A program made the position numbers and the translations under genes. From positions 1 through 46,720 of the forward strand of contig CAVQMB010000018.1 of the NCBI GenBank assembly GCA_963713445.1: a DNA stretch of 46,720 nucleotides, in the 5' to 3' direction. This DNA is from CAVQMB01 sp963713445. Its GTDB lineage: Bacteria > Pseudomonadota > Gammaproteobacteria > Competibacterales > Competibacteraceae. The notes beneath the pieces were generated by a model that saw only the letters and a list, made by a program, of their open reading frames with translations, was not told where the DNA came from and ran no database searches. Below, one piece after another: positions 16,656 through 25,055 of this stretch (the stretch's first letter is position 1; each line of letters opens with the position of its first letter).

Positions 16656-18179
16656 GTGGCGTTAGACCCGAACGAACCCAATCTGGCCGTGGGGGTTGTC
16701 GGCGCCGGCACTATGGGCCGGGGTATCGCCCAGGTCGCGGCCGTGGGGGGCATGCGGGTGCTGCTGTTCGATAGCCGTGCACAGGCGGCCGTTGAGGCTC
16801 GCGGGTTCATCCAGCACATGCTGTGGCGGGCAGCCGAGAAGGGGCGGCTGGCGGAGGATCCGGATATGGTGTTGCGGCGCATTGAACCGGTCGCGACGCT
16901 AACGGAGCTGGGGGCCTGTAAGCTGGTTATCGAAGCCGCGATCGAGGACCTGGCGACCAAGCAGGGTATCTTTGCGGCGTTGGAGGATAGCGTTGCGCCG
17001 GAGTGCATTCTGGCCTCCAACACCTCGTCGCTGTCGATCACCACACTCGCTTCAGCATGCCGGCATCCAGCCCGCATCGCCGGCATGCATTTCTTCAACC
17101 CGGTGCCGCTGATGAAGCTGGTTGAGGTGATTGACGGCGAGATGACCGCGCCGGGCGTAGCCGACGTGCTGGCGGCGATCGGCCGCCGTATGGGCCGGGA
17201 GCCGGTGCGGGTCGCCGACGCCCCCGGCTTTCTGGTTAACCGGATCGGCCGCGGCTTCACCATCGAGGCCGCCCACCTGGCGGAGGAGGGGATCGCCTCG
17301 TTTGCCGATGTCGACCGCATCATGCGTGACTGCGCGGGGTTTCGCATGGGCCCATTCGAGCTGATGGATCTCACCGGCCTGGACGTGACCCATCCGGCGA
17401 CTCAATTGATCTATGAGCAGAGTTATCACGAGTCCCGCTATCGCCCGTCGCAATTGATGCGAAGCCGGGCCGAGGCCGGCGTATTGGGTCGTAAAACCCA
17501 GTGTGGCTTCTACGCATTCGACGAAGGCAAACCGATTCTTCCGGCAGAGCCAGCACCGCCGTCGGTGCCGCCTGACAGTGTTTGGGTGAGTGCCGCTGAA
17601 CCGGTCGGGCGGGACCGCCTGACGGCATTGCTGCATCAGCTCGACAGCCCGCTGGAGCTGGGTGACCGGCCCGGGCCTTCGGCTTTGTGTCTGGTGACAC
17701 CGATCGGCGACGATGCGACCAATGCGGCTCTCGCCCAGGGATTGGACCCGGCGCGCACGGTGGCGGTGGATACCCTGTTCGACATGGCCAAACGACGGGT
17801 GATCATGACCACGCCGGTGACTGCCTCCCGCTACCGAGACGCCGCGCATGCGCTGCTCGCCAGAGATGGTGTGCCGGTAACGGTACTGCACGACAGTCCT
17901 GGTTTCGTGGCGCAGCGGATTGTATCGATGATCGTTAACATCGCTTCTAGCATTGCCCAGCATCGTGGCGCAACCCCGGATGATATCGACAAGGCACCCC
18001 GGTTGGCGCTGAACTATCCAATGGGACCACTGAGTTTTGGCGACGCCCTGGGAGCCGGGCGGGTGCTCAGGGTGCTGCAGGCGCTGCAGCGCACGTACGG
18101 TGATCCGCGCTACCGCCCCAGCGTCTGGTTGTCCCGGCGCGCCCGGCTCGGGGTGTCGCTGCTCACGCCGGAAGCCTGA
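16656..18179 (+). CDS. 3-hydroxyacyl-CoA dehydrogenase (PaaH/PaaC-type, two dehydrogenase domains)
   Basis: Oxidises (S)-3-hydroxyacyl-CoA to 3-oxoacyl-CoA with NAD+. The 507-residue protein starts at GTG 16656 behind AAAGGAG (16641-16647). Its Rossmann motif GVVGAGTMGRGIAQVAA is at about residues 10-26. The core has ILASNTSSLSITTLA, GMHFFNPVPLMKLVEVI with the catalytic His, and DAPGFLVNRIGRGF. A second C-terminal dehydrogenase-type domain (about 400-500, beginning near SPGFVAQRIVSMIVN) gives the length characteristic of PaaH-like enzymes for dicarboxylyl or aromatic-derived CoA esters, rather than the 280-300 residues of short-chain enzymes. It is the first gene of a four-gene operon. Confidence 0.9.
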   Translation: MALDPNEPNLAVGVVGAGTMGRGIAQVAAVGGMRVLLFDSRAQAAVEARGFIQHMLWRAAEKGRLAEDPDMVLRRIEPVATLTELGACKLVIEAAIEDLATKQGIFAALEDSVAPECILASNTSSLSITTLASACRHPARIAGMHFFNPVPLMKLVEVIDGEMTAPGVADVLAAIGRRMGREPVRVADAPGFLVNRIGRGFTIEAAHLAEEGIASFADVDRIMRDCAGFRMGPFELMDLTGLDVTHPATQLIYEQSYHESRYRPSQLMRSRAEAGVLGRKTQCGFYAFDEGKPILPAEPAPPSVPPDSVWVSAAEPVGRDRLTALLHQLDSPLELGDRPGPSALCLVTPIGDDATNAALAQGLDPARTVAVDTLFDMAKRRVIMTTPVTASRYRDAAHALLARDGVPVTVLHDSPGFVAQRIVSMIVNIASSIAQHRGATPDDIDKAPRLALNYPMGPLSFGDALGAGRVLRVLQALQRTYGDPRYRPSVWLSRRARLGVSLLTPEA

Positions 18180-18190
18180 ACCGGGTCACG

Positions 18191-18219
18191 GTGGCTGCCG
18201 CCGGGTGGCGGCGGACCAC
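18191..18219 (+). terminator. Stem-loop between dehydrogenase and thiolase genes
   Basis: GCCGCC (18197-18202) and GGCGGC (18207-18212) form a perfect stem around GGGT, extended by GTGG (18191-18194) with CCAC (18216-18219). The next bases are AT-rich (TCATAATTTATTT) but not a clean T-run. It may be a weak or attenuating terminator, or an mRNA-stability element inside the operon. Confidence 0.35.
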
Positions 18220-18299
18220 TCATAATTTATTTCGGCATGGCTGCCGCGGCGGCCACCGCCAGCCGAACACCGAATCTGATTAGCGAGGACAACGACACC

Positions 18300-19499
18300 A
18301 TGCTTGATGCTTACGTCTACGACGGTTTGCGGACACCGTTCGGCCGCCACGCCGGCGCATTGGCCCGGGTTCGGCCGGATGATCTGCTGGCTGGCGTTAT
18401 CCGCCAACTGGTCAAGCGCTCGCCGTTCCAGGCCGCACAAGTTGAAGATGTGATTATTGGCTGCGCCAATCAGGCTGGTGAGGACAGTCGCTGCGTGGCG
18501 CGCCATGGGGGTCTTCTGGCCGGGTTGCCAGTGGCGGTCGGTGGCACGGTGGTGCAGCGCAACTGCGGCAGTGGTCTCGGGGCTGTTGTCGCCGCAGCCC
18601 ACGCGATGACCTGTGGAGAAGGGCAGGTGATGGTCGCCGGCGGGGTCGAGAGCATGAGCCGCGCGGCGTTCGTGATGAGTAAGGCCGAGGCAGCATTCGG
18701 ACGCAACATCAAAATCTTCGACTCGGCGGTCGGTGCGCGCTTTCCCAATCCACAGTTGGAGCGGTTATTCGGTGCCGACACGATGCCTCAGACGGCTGAT
18801 AACCTGGCCCGCGAATACGACCTCAGTCGGGACCAGTGTGATCGTTTCGCGTGGCAATCACAGCGCAAATATGAAGCCGCCCGCGTGGCCGGGGCCATTG
18901 CCGAGGAGATCGCACCGGTGACGGTGCCGGTGCGCAAGGGCGATCCGATGGTCGTCACCGAAGACGAGCATCCGCGGCCCGGCACGGACCTGGAAGCATT
19001 GGCGCGCCTGCGGCCGTTGCATGAGGGTGGGGTGACCACGGCCGGCAGTTCGTCCGGGATCAACGATGGCGCGGTGGCCCTGATGCTTGCTACGGCCCAG
19101 GCTGGCCAGCTCGCAGACGCCGTGCCGGTCGCCCGGATCCGGGCCAGTGCGGTAGCGGGGGTGGAACCACGGCTGATGGGGTTTGGGCCGGTACCGGCGT
19201 CGCGCAAGGCGCTTGAGCGTGCCGGCCTGTCGCTGGCCGATATGGATGTGATCGAGATCAACGAGGCTTTCGCCGCCCAGGTGCTGGCCTGCCTCAGCGG
19301 CCTCGGACTGGATGATGACGACCCGCGGGTTAATCCCCAGGGCGGCGCGATCGCGCTGGGCCATCCTTTGGGCGCATCCGGCCCGCGGATTCTGCTCAGT
19401 GCTGTCAGGCAACTGCAGCGTTCGGCCGGACGTTACGCGTTGGTGGCCATGTGTATTGGCGTTGGTCAGGGCATCGCCGTGGTCATTGAACGGATCTGA
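18300..19499 (+). CDS. Acetyl-CoA acyltransferase, 3-oxoadipyl-CoA thiolase-like (PaaJ/PcaF type)
   Basis: This thiolase cleaves a 3-oxoacyl-CoA with CoA to acetyl-CoA and a shortened acyl-CoA. The 399-residue protein has the nucleophilic Cys C89 in VVQRNCGSG, the His motif GGAIALGHPLGASG near residue 350, and the second Cys in MCIGVGQG near the C-terminus, so it is complete. The N-terminus (DAYVYDGLRTPFGRHAGALA) resembles PaaJ/PcaF, which act on 3-oxoadipyl-CoA. ATG 18300 is chosen because it starts the family's N-terminus; the frame is open upstream to 18237. It is separated from the preceding dehydrogenase gene by 120 bp containing a stem-loop. Confidence 0.9.
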   Translation: MLDAYVYDGLRTPFGRHAGALARVRPDDLLAGVIRQLVKRSPFQAAQVEDVIIGCANQAGEDSRCVARHGGLLAGLPVAVGGTVVQRNCGSGLGAVVAAAHAMTCGEGQVMVAGGVESMSRAAFVMSKAEAAFGRNIKIFDSAVGARFPNPQLERLFGADTMPQTADNLAREYDLSRDQCDRFAWQSQRKYEAARVAGAIAEEIAPVTVPVRKGDPMVVTEDEHPRPGTDLEALARLRPLHEGGVTTAGSSSGINDGAVALMLATAQAGQLADAVPVARIRASAVAGVEPRLMGFGPVPASRKALERAGLSLADMDVIEINEAFAAQVLACLSGLGLDDDDPRVNPQGGAIALGHPLGASGPRILLSAVRQLQRSAGRYALVAMCIGVGQGIAVVIERI

Positions 19500-19517
19500 G
19501 ATATCGGAGGAATGCCG

Positions 19518-20741
19518 ATGGCGACCGATTCCATGGCGGTTGTGGAAAACCGCTCAGAGTTTATTCGCATGTCGGACCGGTTCCAGTGGGACGATCCGTT
19601 TCTGCTGGAAGATGAACTAACTGAGGAAGAACGCCTGATTCGGGATGCGGCGCGCCATTATGCCCAAGAATCGCTGATGCCGCGGATTCTGCAAGCCAGC
19701 CGGCAGGAAAAGTTTGATCGCGAGATCATGCGCGAGATGGGCCGGCTGGGCTTTCTGGGTGCGACCCTCAAAGGCTATGGCTGCGCCGGAGTGAACAGTG
19801 TTGCCTATGGTCTCATCATGCGCGAGTTCGAGCGGGTGGATACCGCTTACCGGTCGGCCTGCGGGGTGCAGTCGGCATTGGCCATGACGCCGATCTATGC
19901 CTATGGTTCGGCGGCCCAGCGGGAGCGCTACCTGCCGCCCATGGCCGCTGGTGAACTACTCGGCTGTTTCGGCCTCACGGAAGCCAATCACGGCTCCGAT
20001 CCCGGCTCTATGCAGAGCCGCGCGCGCAGGGTTACCGGGGGCTGGCGGTTGACCGGCAGCAAGCTGTGGATTACCCACTCGCCGATCGCCGACATCATGC
20101 TAGTGTGGGCAAAAGATGACGAAGGCGCGATCCGCGGTTTCATCCTGGAGCGCGGTATGCAGGGTCTGGCCACGCCGACCATCCACGGCAAGTGCTCGGT
20201 GCGGGCGTCGCCGACGGGAGAAATCGTTATGGACGATGTCCATGTTCCTGACGCGAATCTGCTGCCGTACGCCAGCGGTCTGAAAGCGCCGTTCGGATGC
20301 CTCAACTATGCGCGCCTGGGGATTTGTTGGGGTTCCATGGGGGCGGCCGAGTTCTGCTGGTACGCGGCCCGCGAGTACGTGCTGTACCGGCGCCAGTTTG
20401 GGCGGGCGCTGGCGGCCAATCAGTTGGTCCAGAAGAAACTGGCTGACATGCAGACCGAGATCACGCTGGGTCTGCTTGGATGCCTGCGTCTCAGCCGCCT
20501 GCGCGACCGCGGGGACGCGGCACCCGAGATGCTGTCGCTGCTGAAACGAAACTGTGCCGGCAAGGCCCTGGAGATTGCCCGTATGGCCCGGGACATGCAC
20601 GGTGCCAACGGGATTTCCGATGAATATCATGTGATCCGCCATCTGATGAACCTGGAAACGGTCAATACGCTGGAAGGCACTCACGACATTCATGCACTGG
20701 TGCTGGGCCGGGCCCAGACTGGAATCCAGGCCTTTTGCTGA
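19518..20741 (+). CDS. Glutaryl-CoA dehydrogenase-like acyl-CoA dehydrogenase
   Basis: FAD enzyme of the acyl-CoA dehydrogenase family, closest by motifs to glutaryl-CoA dehydrogenase, which oxidises and usually decarboxylates glutaryl-CoA to crotonyl-CoA. The 407 residues include FGLTEANHGSDPGSM (flavin/substrate loop), LTGSKLWITHSPIAD, and the C-terminal LEGTHDIHALVLGRAQTG with catalytic base E386. R112 and S113 (YRSACGVQ) match the substrate-carboxylate region, but the residue before the base is Leu385, where decarboxylating enzymes have Tyr, and Gly116 replaces a Ser of the human enzyme. Start: ATG 19518, 7 nt after GGAGG; ATG 19512 is too close to it. It precedes the ADP-forming acyl-CoA synthetase by 68 bp. 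Confidence 0.85.
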   Translation: MATDSMAVVENRSEFIRMSDRFQWDDPFLLEDELTEEERLIRDAARHYAQESLMPRILQASRQEKFDREIMREMGRLGFLGATLKGYGCAGVNSVAYGLIMREFERVDTAYRSACGVQSALAMTPIYAYGSAAQRERYLPPMAAGELLGCFGLTEANHGSDPGSMQSRARRVTGGWRLTGSKLWITHSPIADIMLVWAKDDEGAIRGFILERGMQGLATPTIHGKCSVRASPTGEIVMDDVHVPDANLLPYASGLKAPFGCLNYARLGICWGSMGAAEFCWYAAREYVLYRRQFGRALAANQLVQKKLADMQTEITLGLLGCLRLSRLRDRGDAAPEMLSLLKRNCAGKALEIARMARDMHGANGISDEYHVIRHLMNLETVNTLEGTHDIHALVLGRAQTGIQAFC

Positions 20742-20809
20742 GCCCGGCTGACAATAACAATAACCCATCAATAACCCATCTGGCGGACAAAACCGAGGAG
20801 GCGAACCCA

Positions 20810-22933
20810 ATGGCTAGCGCGCTTGGGGAGGGCGAGCGGCAATCGGACAAGGCACTGGTGGCTTTGCTCAAACCGCGGTCGATTGCCATACTGGGAGCGT
20901 CGGCCGACTTCCGCAAGATCAGCGGGCGGCCGCTGAAGCATCTGCTGGACAAAGGCTATGGGGGCGCGATTTATCCAGTCAATCCCAAATATCCCCGGAT
21001 CGGTTCACTGAGCTGTTACCCTAGCCTGGCCGCCATTCCCGGTCCGGTTGACTTGGCAGTGGTGGTGCTGCCCGCCGACCAGGTGCTGGAAACAGTGCGA
21101 GCACTGGGTCAAAAGGGTGTACCCGCGGCGATCGTGTTCGCGTCGGGGTTCGGTGAAATCGGCCCGGCCGGCCAGGCTCTGGAGCACGAACTGCTGGCGG
21201 TGGCCCGTGCCGCCGGCGTGCGGTTGTGCGGCCCCAATTGCCTGGGTCTGATCAACGCCTTCGAGCGTGTGGTGACCAGCTTCAGTCAGTATGCCGACGG
21301 CGAGGTGCCGGCCGGACCGATCGGATTCGTCTCCCAGTCCGGCGCCTTTGGCACCGCGATCATGGCGCTGGCGCGGTTGCGTGGACTCGGTTTTGGCTAC
21401 TTCGTCAATACCGGTAATGAGCTGGACGTGACTTTTGCCAGTGTCATGCGTGAGGTCATTGCCGATCCCCGAATCCGGGTCGGTACCGGCTACATCGAAG
21501 GGGTCAAGGATGGTGCCGGCTTGATCGAGGTCGCCAGCTGCGCTCTGGAGTTGGGCAAGCCACTGGTGCTGACCAAGGTCGGGCGGCTGCAGGCCGGTGC
21601 CCGTGCGGCGGCGTCACACACCGGCTCGCTGGCCGGCACGGATGCCGTGTTCGACGGTGTCATACGCCAATACGGGATCATCCGCGCCCGCAACGAAGAA
21701 CACATGCTGGATCTGGCCGAGGTGCTGGCCTGTTGCGCCCTGCCGGACGGCGATGGCATCGGCATCGCCACCCAGTCGGGTGGGGCTGGCGTATTGATCG
21801 CCGACCGTGCCGAGGAAATCGGCTTGCGGGTGCCGGCGCTGGCGGCGGCGACCCAGGAAGCGATCAAGTCCTGCATTCCCGGTTTCGGTACCACCGCCAA
21901 TCCGGTCGACGTAACCGGGCAGTTCGTGGCCCAGCCAGCGGTACTGCGCGAAAGCGTCATTCGCATGCTGGCCGATCCGGGGGTTTGTGTGGGTATCGTC
22001 TGGTTGCAGTTGATGGATGCCTATGTCGATTCACTGGTCGAGATTTTTGCAGCCATCAAGGCCCGTGCCACCAAGCCATTTGTCGTTGCCTGGGTGGCGG
22101 CGCCCGAGGCGGCGGTCCAGGCCTTGCGGGCCCGCGGGATTGCCGTGTTGCGCGGCGCTGAGCCGGCGGTCGATGCGGTCGCCGGGCTGATCCAGTACGC
22201 CGCCGCGCGGCGCCGCTGGCAGGCAGATCGGGCAGGCCGGCAAGCCATCAGTCTGCCGCGGCTGGCTTTGCCGCCGGTGCCCGGACCGGTGCCGACAGTG
22301 CCGGCCGTGCAACTGCTGCAGGAGTGCGGCGTGGACGCGGCCCCGGTCGAGTTCGCCGCTACCGCCGAAGCTGCTGCTGCGGCGGCTGAGTCACTGGGTT
22401 ATCCGGTCGCACTGAAGATCGAATCAATCGATGTCCTGCACAAGACCGAAATCGGCGGTGTATGCCTGAATCTGAGGGATGCACGGGCCGTCGCGGAGGC
22501 ATTCGGCAAGCTGCTGGATGGGGCCCGGTACCAGCGCCCGGATGCCCGCGTCGAGGGGGTTGTGGTGCAGTCGATGGTATCGGGCGGGGTCGAGATCGTG
22601 CTCGGCCTGCACCGGGATCGTGTGTTCGGGCCGGTCGTTATGGTTGGACTGGGTGGCGTTCTGGTCGAGGTGCTGCGCGACGTGGTCTTCCGGCACTGTC
22701 CCCTGACCCCGGCGCAGGCGCACGACATGCTTGATCAACTCAAAGGCGGTGCGGTATTGGCGGGGGTGCGTGGGCGCCCGGCGATCAACCGGGACGCGCT
22801 GGTCGACATGATCTGTGCCGTGGCCCGGTTCGGCGCGGCCGCCGGCCCGCGGTTGCGCGAGCTCGATCTCAATCCGGTGTTGCTCGGCGGCACCGGGGCA
22901 ACTGCGGTGGATACCGTGATGGTCCTGGATTGA
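20810..22933 (+). CDS. ADP-forming acyl-CoA synthetase (acetate-CoA ligase family, fused alpha/beta)
   Basis: This 707-residue enzyme activates a carboxylic acid to its CoA ester with ATP, releasing ADP, through a phospho-His intermediate. It has an N-terminal CoA-binding domain (PRSIAILGASADFRKISGRP, about 25-45), succinyl-CoA-ligase-like domains with the catalytic His in ARAAASHTGSLAGTDAVFDG (about 270), and a C-terminal ATP-grasp domain (about 490-700; GYPVALKIESIDVLHKTEIGG). Pimeloyl-CoA and feruloyl-CoA synthetases of this architecture are known, so the substrate need not be acetate. Start: ATG 20810 behind GAGGAGG. As last gene of the operon it is the best candidate for the entry step of the encoded pathway. 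Confidence 0.9.
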   Translation: MASALGEGERQSDKALVALLKPRSIAILGASADFRKISGRPLKHLLDKGYGGAIYPVNPKYPRIGSLSCYPSLAAIPGPVDLAVVVLPADQVLETVRALGQKGVPAAIVFASGFGEIGPAGQALEHELLAVARAAGVRLCGPNCLGLINAFERVVTSFSQYADGEVPAGPIGFVSQSGAFGTAIMALARLRGLGFGYFVNTGNELDVTFASVMREVIADPRIRVGTGYIEGVKDGAGLIEVASCALELGKPLVLTKVGRLQAGARAAASHTGSLAGTDAVFDGVIRQYGIIRARNEEHMLDLAEVLACCALPDGDGIGIATQSGGAGVLIADRAEEIGLRVPALAAATQEAIKSCIPGFGTTANPVDVTGQFVAQPAVLRESVIRMLADPGVCVGIVWLQLMDAYVDSLVEIFAAIKARATKPFVVAWVAAPEAAVQALRARGIAVLRGAEPAVDAVAGLIQYAAARRRWQADRAGRQAISLPRLALPPVPGPVPTVPAVQLLQECGVDAAPVEFAATAEAAAAAAESLGYPVALKIESIDVLHKTEIGGVCLNLRDARAVAEAFGKLLDGARYQRPDARVEGVVVQSMVSGGVEIVLGLHRDRVFGPVVMVGLGGVLVEVLRDVVFRHCPLTPAQAHDMLDQLKGGAVLAGVRGRPAINRDALVDMICAVARFGAAAGPRLRELDLNPVLLGGTGATAVDTVMVLD

Positions 22934-22958
22934 CCAGCGGTGGTGGTGTGGAAGGCTG

Positions 22959-23960
22959 TCACATCACGCTCAGCGGCGGCTCGTCCAGGGCGGCCAGCTG
23001 TTCTCGTAAGTCGAGGATGTGGTTGTCCCAGTAGCGCGCCGTGTTGAACCAGGGAAAGCTGTGCGGAAACGCCGGGTCGGTCCAGCGTCGGGCCAGCCAG
23101 GCGCTGAAATAAAGTATCCGCAACGTTCGCAGGGCCTCGATGAGCTGTAGTTCGCGAAGTCGGAAGTCGAAGAATTCGTTGTAGCCTTCCAGCAGTTCGG
23201 CGAGTTGCGCGGTTTGGCGCGGCCGGTTACCGGACAGCATCATCCAGATATCCTGGACCGCCGGCGCCATGCGCGCATCATCGAAGTCCACCAGATGGGG
23301 CACGTTGTCGCGCCACAGCATGTTGCCCGCGTGGCAGTCGCCGTGGACCCGGATATAGTCGATGGCACCGGCGCGGCGCATGATTTCGTCGATGCGTTGC
23401 AGCAGCAGATCAGTGATGCTGTCGTAGGATGCCTGTAGCTCGGGCGGCACAAACCCCGCACTGATCAAGGTCACACTATCGTGGCCGAAACGTTGACTGT
23501 CGATCCGCGGCCGGTGGACAAATGGCCGGCTGGCGCCGATCAGATGGATCCGCCCCAGCAATCGACCCAGGATAAGCAGGTTGTCCAGATTGTCGAATTC
23601 CGGTGCATGCCCCCCCTGGCGTGGGTAGAGCGCGAACCGGAACGGCGATTCGGTCGCGCCGTAGCGGCACAGACTGGCGCCGGCCTGATTCCGCAGCGGG
23701 GCAATCACCGGCAGTTCGTGCCCGGCCAATTCAATGCTGAACTCGTGTTCCTCGACAATTTGAGCATCGCTCCAACGCTCCGGCCGGTAGAACTTGGCGA
23801 TCAGCGGCGTCTGGTCTTCAAGGCCGACTTGGTAGACCCGGTTTTCATAACTGTTGAGTGCCAGCAGGCGGCCGTCACAGCGGTAGCCCTGGCTTTCCAC
23901 TGCATTGATGACGAAATCGGGAGTGAGGCTGGAGAACGGGTGTTCGGTCGCGGGCGTCAT
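22959..23960 (-). CDS. srkA: Stress response serine/threonine kinase SrkA (YihE/RdoA-like)
   Basis: The 333-residue protein has the aminoglycoside-phosphotransferase/choline-kinase fold of SrkA (YihE), a cytosolic kinase that protects cells against envelope stress and stress-induced death. Visible are LNSYENRVYQVGLEDQTPLIAKFYRPERW with the ATP-binding Lys (about 38-62), the catalytic loop VHGDCHAGNMLW (about 205-216) and the metal-binding DFDDARMAPAVQDIWMML. Length and motifs fit the family closely. It is transcribed towards the 3' end of the ADP-forming synthetase gene with 25 bp between stops, so it is a separate unit; its start faces the AraC regulator across 129 bp. Confidence 0.9.
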   Translation of the reverse strand: MTPATEHPFSSLTPDFVINAVESQGYRCDGRLLALNSYENRVYQVGLEDQTPLIAKFYRPERWSDAQIVEEHEFSIELAGHELPVIAPLRNQAGASLCRYGATESPFRFALYPRQGGHAPEFDNLDNLLILGRLLGRIHLIGASRPFVHRPRIDSQRFGHDSVTLISAGFVPPELQASYDSITDLLLQRIDEIMRRAGAIDYIRVHGDCHAGNMLWRDNVPHLVDFDDARMAPAVQDIWMMLSGNRPRQTAQLAELLEGYNEFFDFRLRELQLIEALRTLRILYFSAWLARRWTDPAFPHSFPWFNTARYWDNHILDLREQLAALDEPPLSVM

Positions 23961-24089
23961 GATGGCCTGATCTCGCGCTAGAAATGTCTGTCAGGCTATC
24001 ACGGGTTACAGCGCGCCGGCTCCATGCTTGACCTCCGTAGACTGCAGGTGTAATGGATTCAGCCCAACCAAGGCTGGAGAGATGACGTT

Positions 24090-24974
24090 ATGTCGTGCGC
24101 TGTCGGCATCCTGCAGGGTAGGTTCGGACGGGTGGCCCTGCTGGACATGAATAAATCGCTGGTGCCGCACGCGCACCAGCAGTGTCATGTGCTGCTCAAA
24201 GTCGCCGGTGCCGATGCCCATTTCAACGTGCGTGGCCGGCTGCAGCCATTGACCGACGACCTCGCGGTGCTGGTTAATGCCTGGGAACCTCACTTTTACG
24301 CCCATGCGGTGGCGGCACTGCACACAGTGATACTGGCCTTGTATATCGAGCCGGGCTGGCTGGCCGCGATTCAGGCTTCGCTCCAGGTCAGCGGCCATCC
24401 CCGGTTCTTCCCGCAGCCGTCGATACCCATTCCGCGCCGGGTCCGCTCGCTAGCCGAGCAACTGGTGTCCGGTCTGTTGGCAGGGAAACCGCTGGAGCAG
24501 GGTCGGGTGGAGTCCTTCATCTTCGAGCTCATGCTGGGCATCATCGAGCCGTTTTCCGAGTGGCGTCGGGCCGATCGGCTGTTGGGCGGGTTGTTGCGAC
24601 CGCCGCGCGATCCGCGCATCGGTCGGGCGATCGCCTATCTGCAAGCCCATCTTGGGCGGCCGATCGATATGAATTGGTTGGCGCGCCAGGTGGGTCTGTC
24701 GCGGGCTCACTTTTTCGCCCAGTTCCGTCGCTGCACCCATGTCACGCCAGGCGTGTTCCTCAATACCCTGCGCATGGATGCCGCCGCGCGCCGCCTGGGC
24801 GGTGACCCGGCGACCCGTCTGGGGGAGTTGTCGCATGACCTCGGCTTCAGTGCGCAGAGTCATTTCACCCGTTTTTTCCGCCATCACCTGGGTATTACGC
24901 CAAGCGAATACCGCCGGATTGTCGACGTTTTCGACCCACTACCGGCCGAGCCAAAAAATCAGACACCAGGGTAA
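24090..24974 (+). CDS. AraC-family transcriptional regulator
   Basis: The 294-residue protein has a variable N-terminal sensing domain (cupin-like, about residues 1-130, with VPHAHQQCHVLLKV) and a C-terminal AraC DNA-binding domain (about 175-280). The domain contains both helix-turn-helix segments: MNWLARQVGLSRAHFFAQFRR and LGELSHDLGFSAQSHFTRFFRHHLG followed by the signature TPSEYRR. The start at 24090 is plausible; ATG 24147 (MNKSLVPHA) is another option. It lies 81 bp upstream of the molybdenum hydroxylase operon on the same strand and is the obvious candidate to regulate it, though this is inferred from position. Confidence 0.88.
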   Translation: MSCAVGILQGRFGRVALLDMNKSLVPHAHQQCHVLLKVAGADAHFNVRGRLQPLTDDLAVLVNAWEPHFYAHAVAALHTVILALYIEPGWLAAIQASLQVSGHPRFFPQPSIPIPRRVRSLAEQLVSGLLAGKPLEQGRVESFIFELMLGIIEPFSEWRRADRLLGGLLRPPRDPRIGRAIAYLQAHLGRPIDMNWLARQVGLSRAHFFAQFRRCTHVTPGVFLNTLRMDAAARRLGGDPATRLGELSHDLGFSAQSHFTRFFRHHLGITPSEYRRIVDVFDPLPAEPKNQTPG

Positions 24975-25055
24975 ATAGTCGGTCGCTGAGGTAGCCCGTC
25001 CTGCGGCAGGAACGGTTAAGGTAGTGCAGAAGCCGTTACGGCAGGAGACATTGCG

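Noticed and set aside
17052..17963. Minus-strand open frame of 303 codons opposite the 3-hydroxyacyl-CoA dehydrogenase
   Set aside because: The plus-strand gene is complete and conserved; the minus frame is compositionally arginine/histidine-rich.
24975..25055. Hairpin CCTGC/GCAGG after the AraC gene as a terminator
   Set aside because: The arms are only separated by one base and no T-run follows, so a stable loop is not possible.
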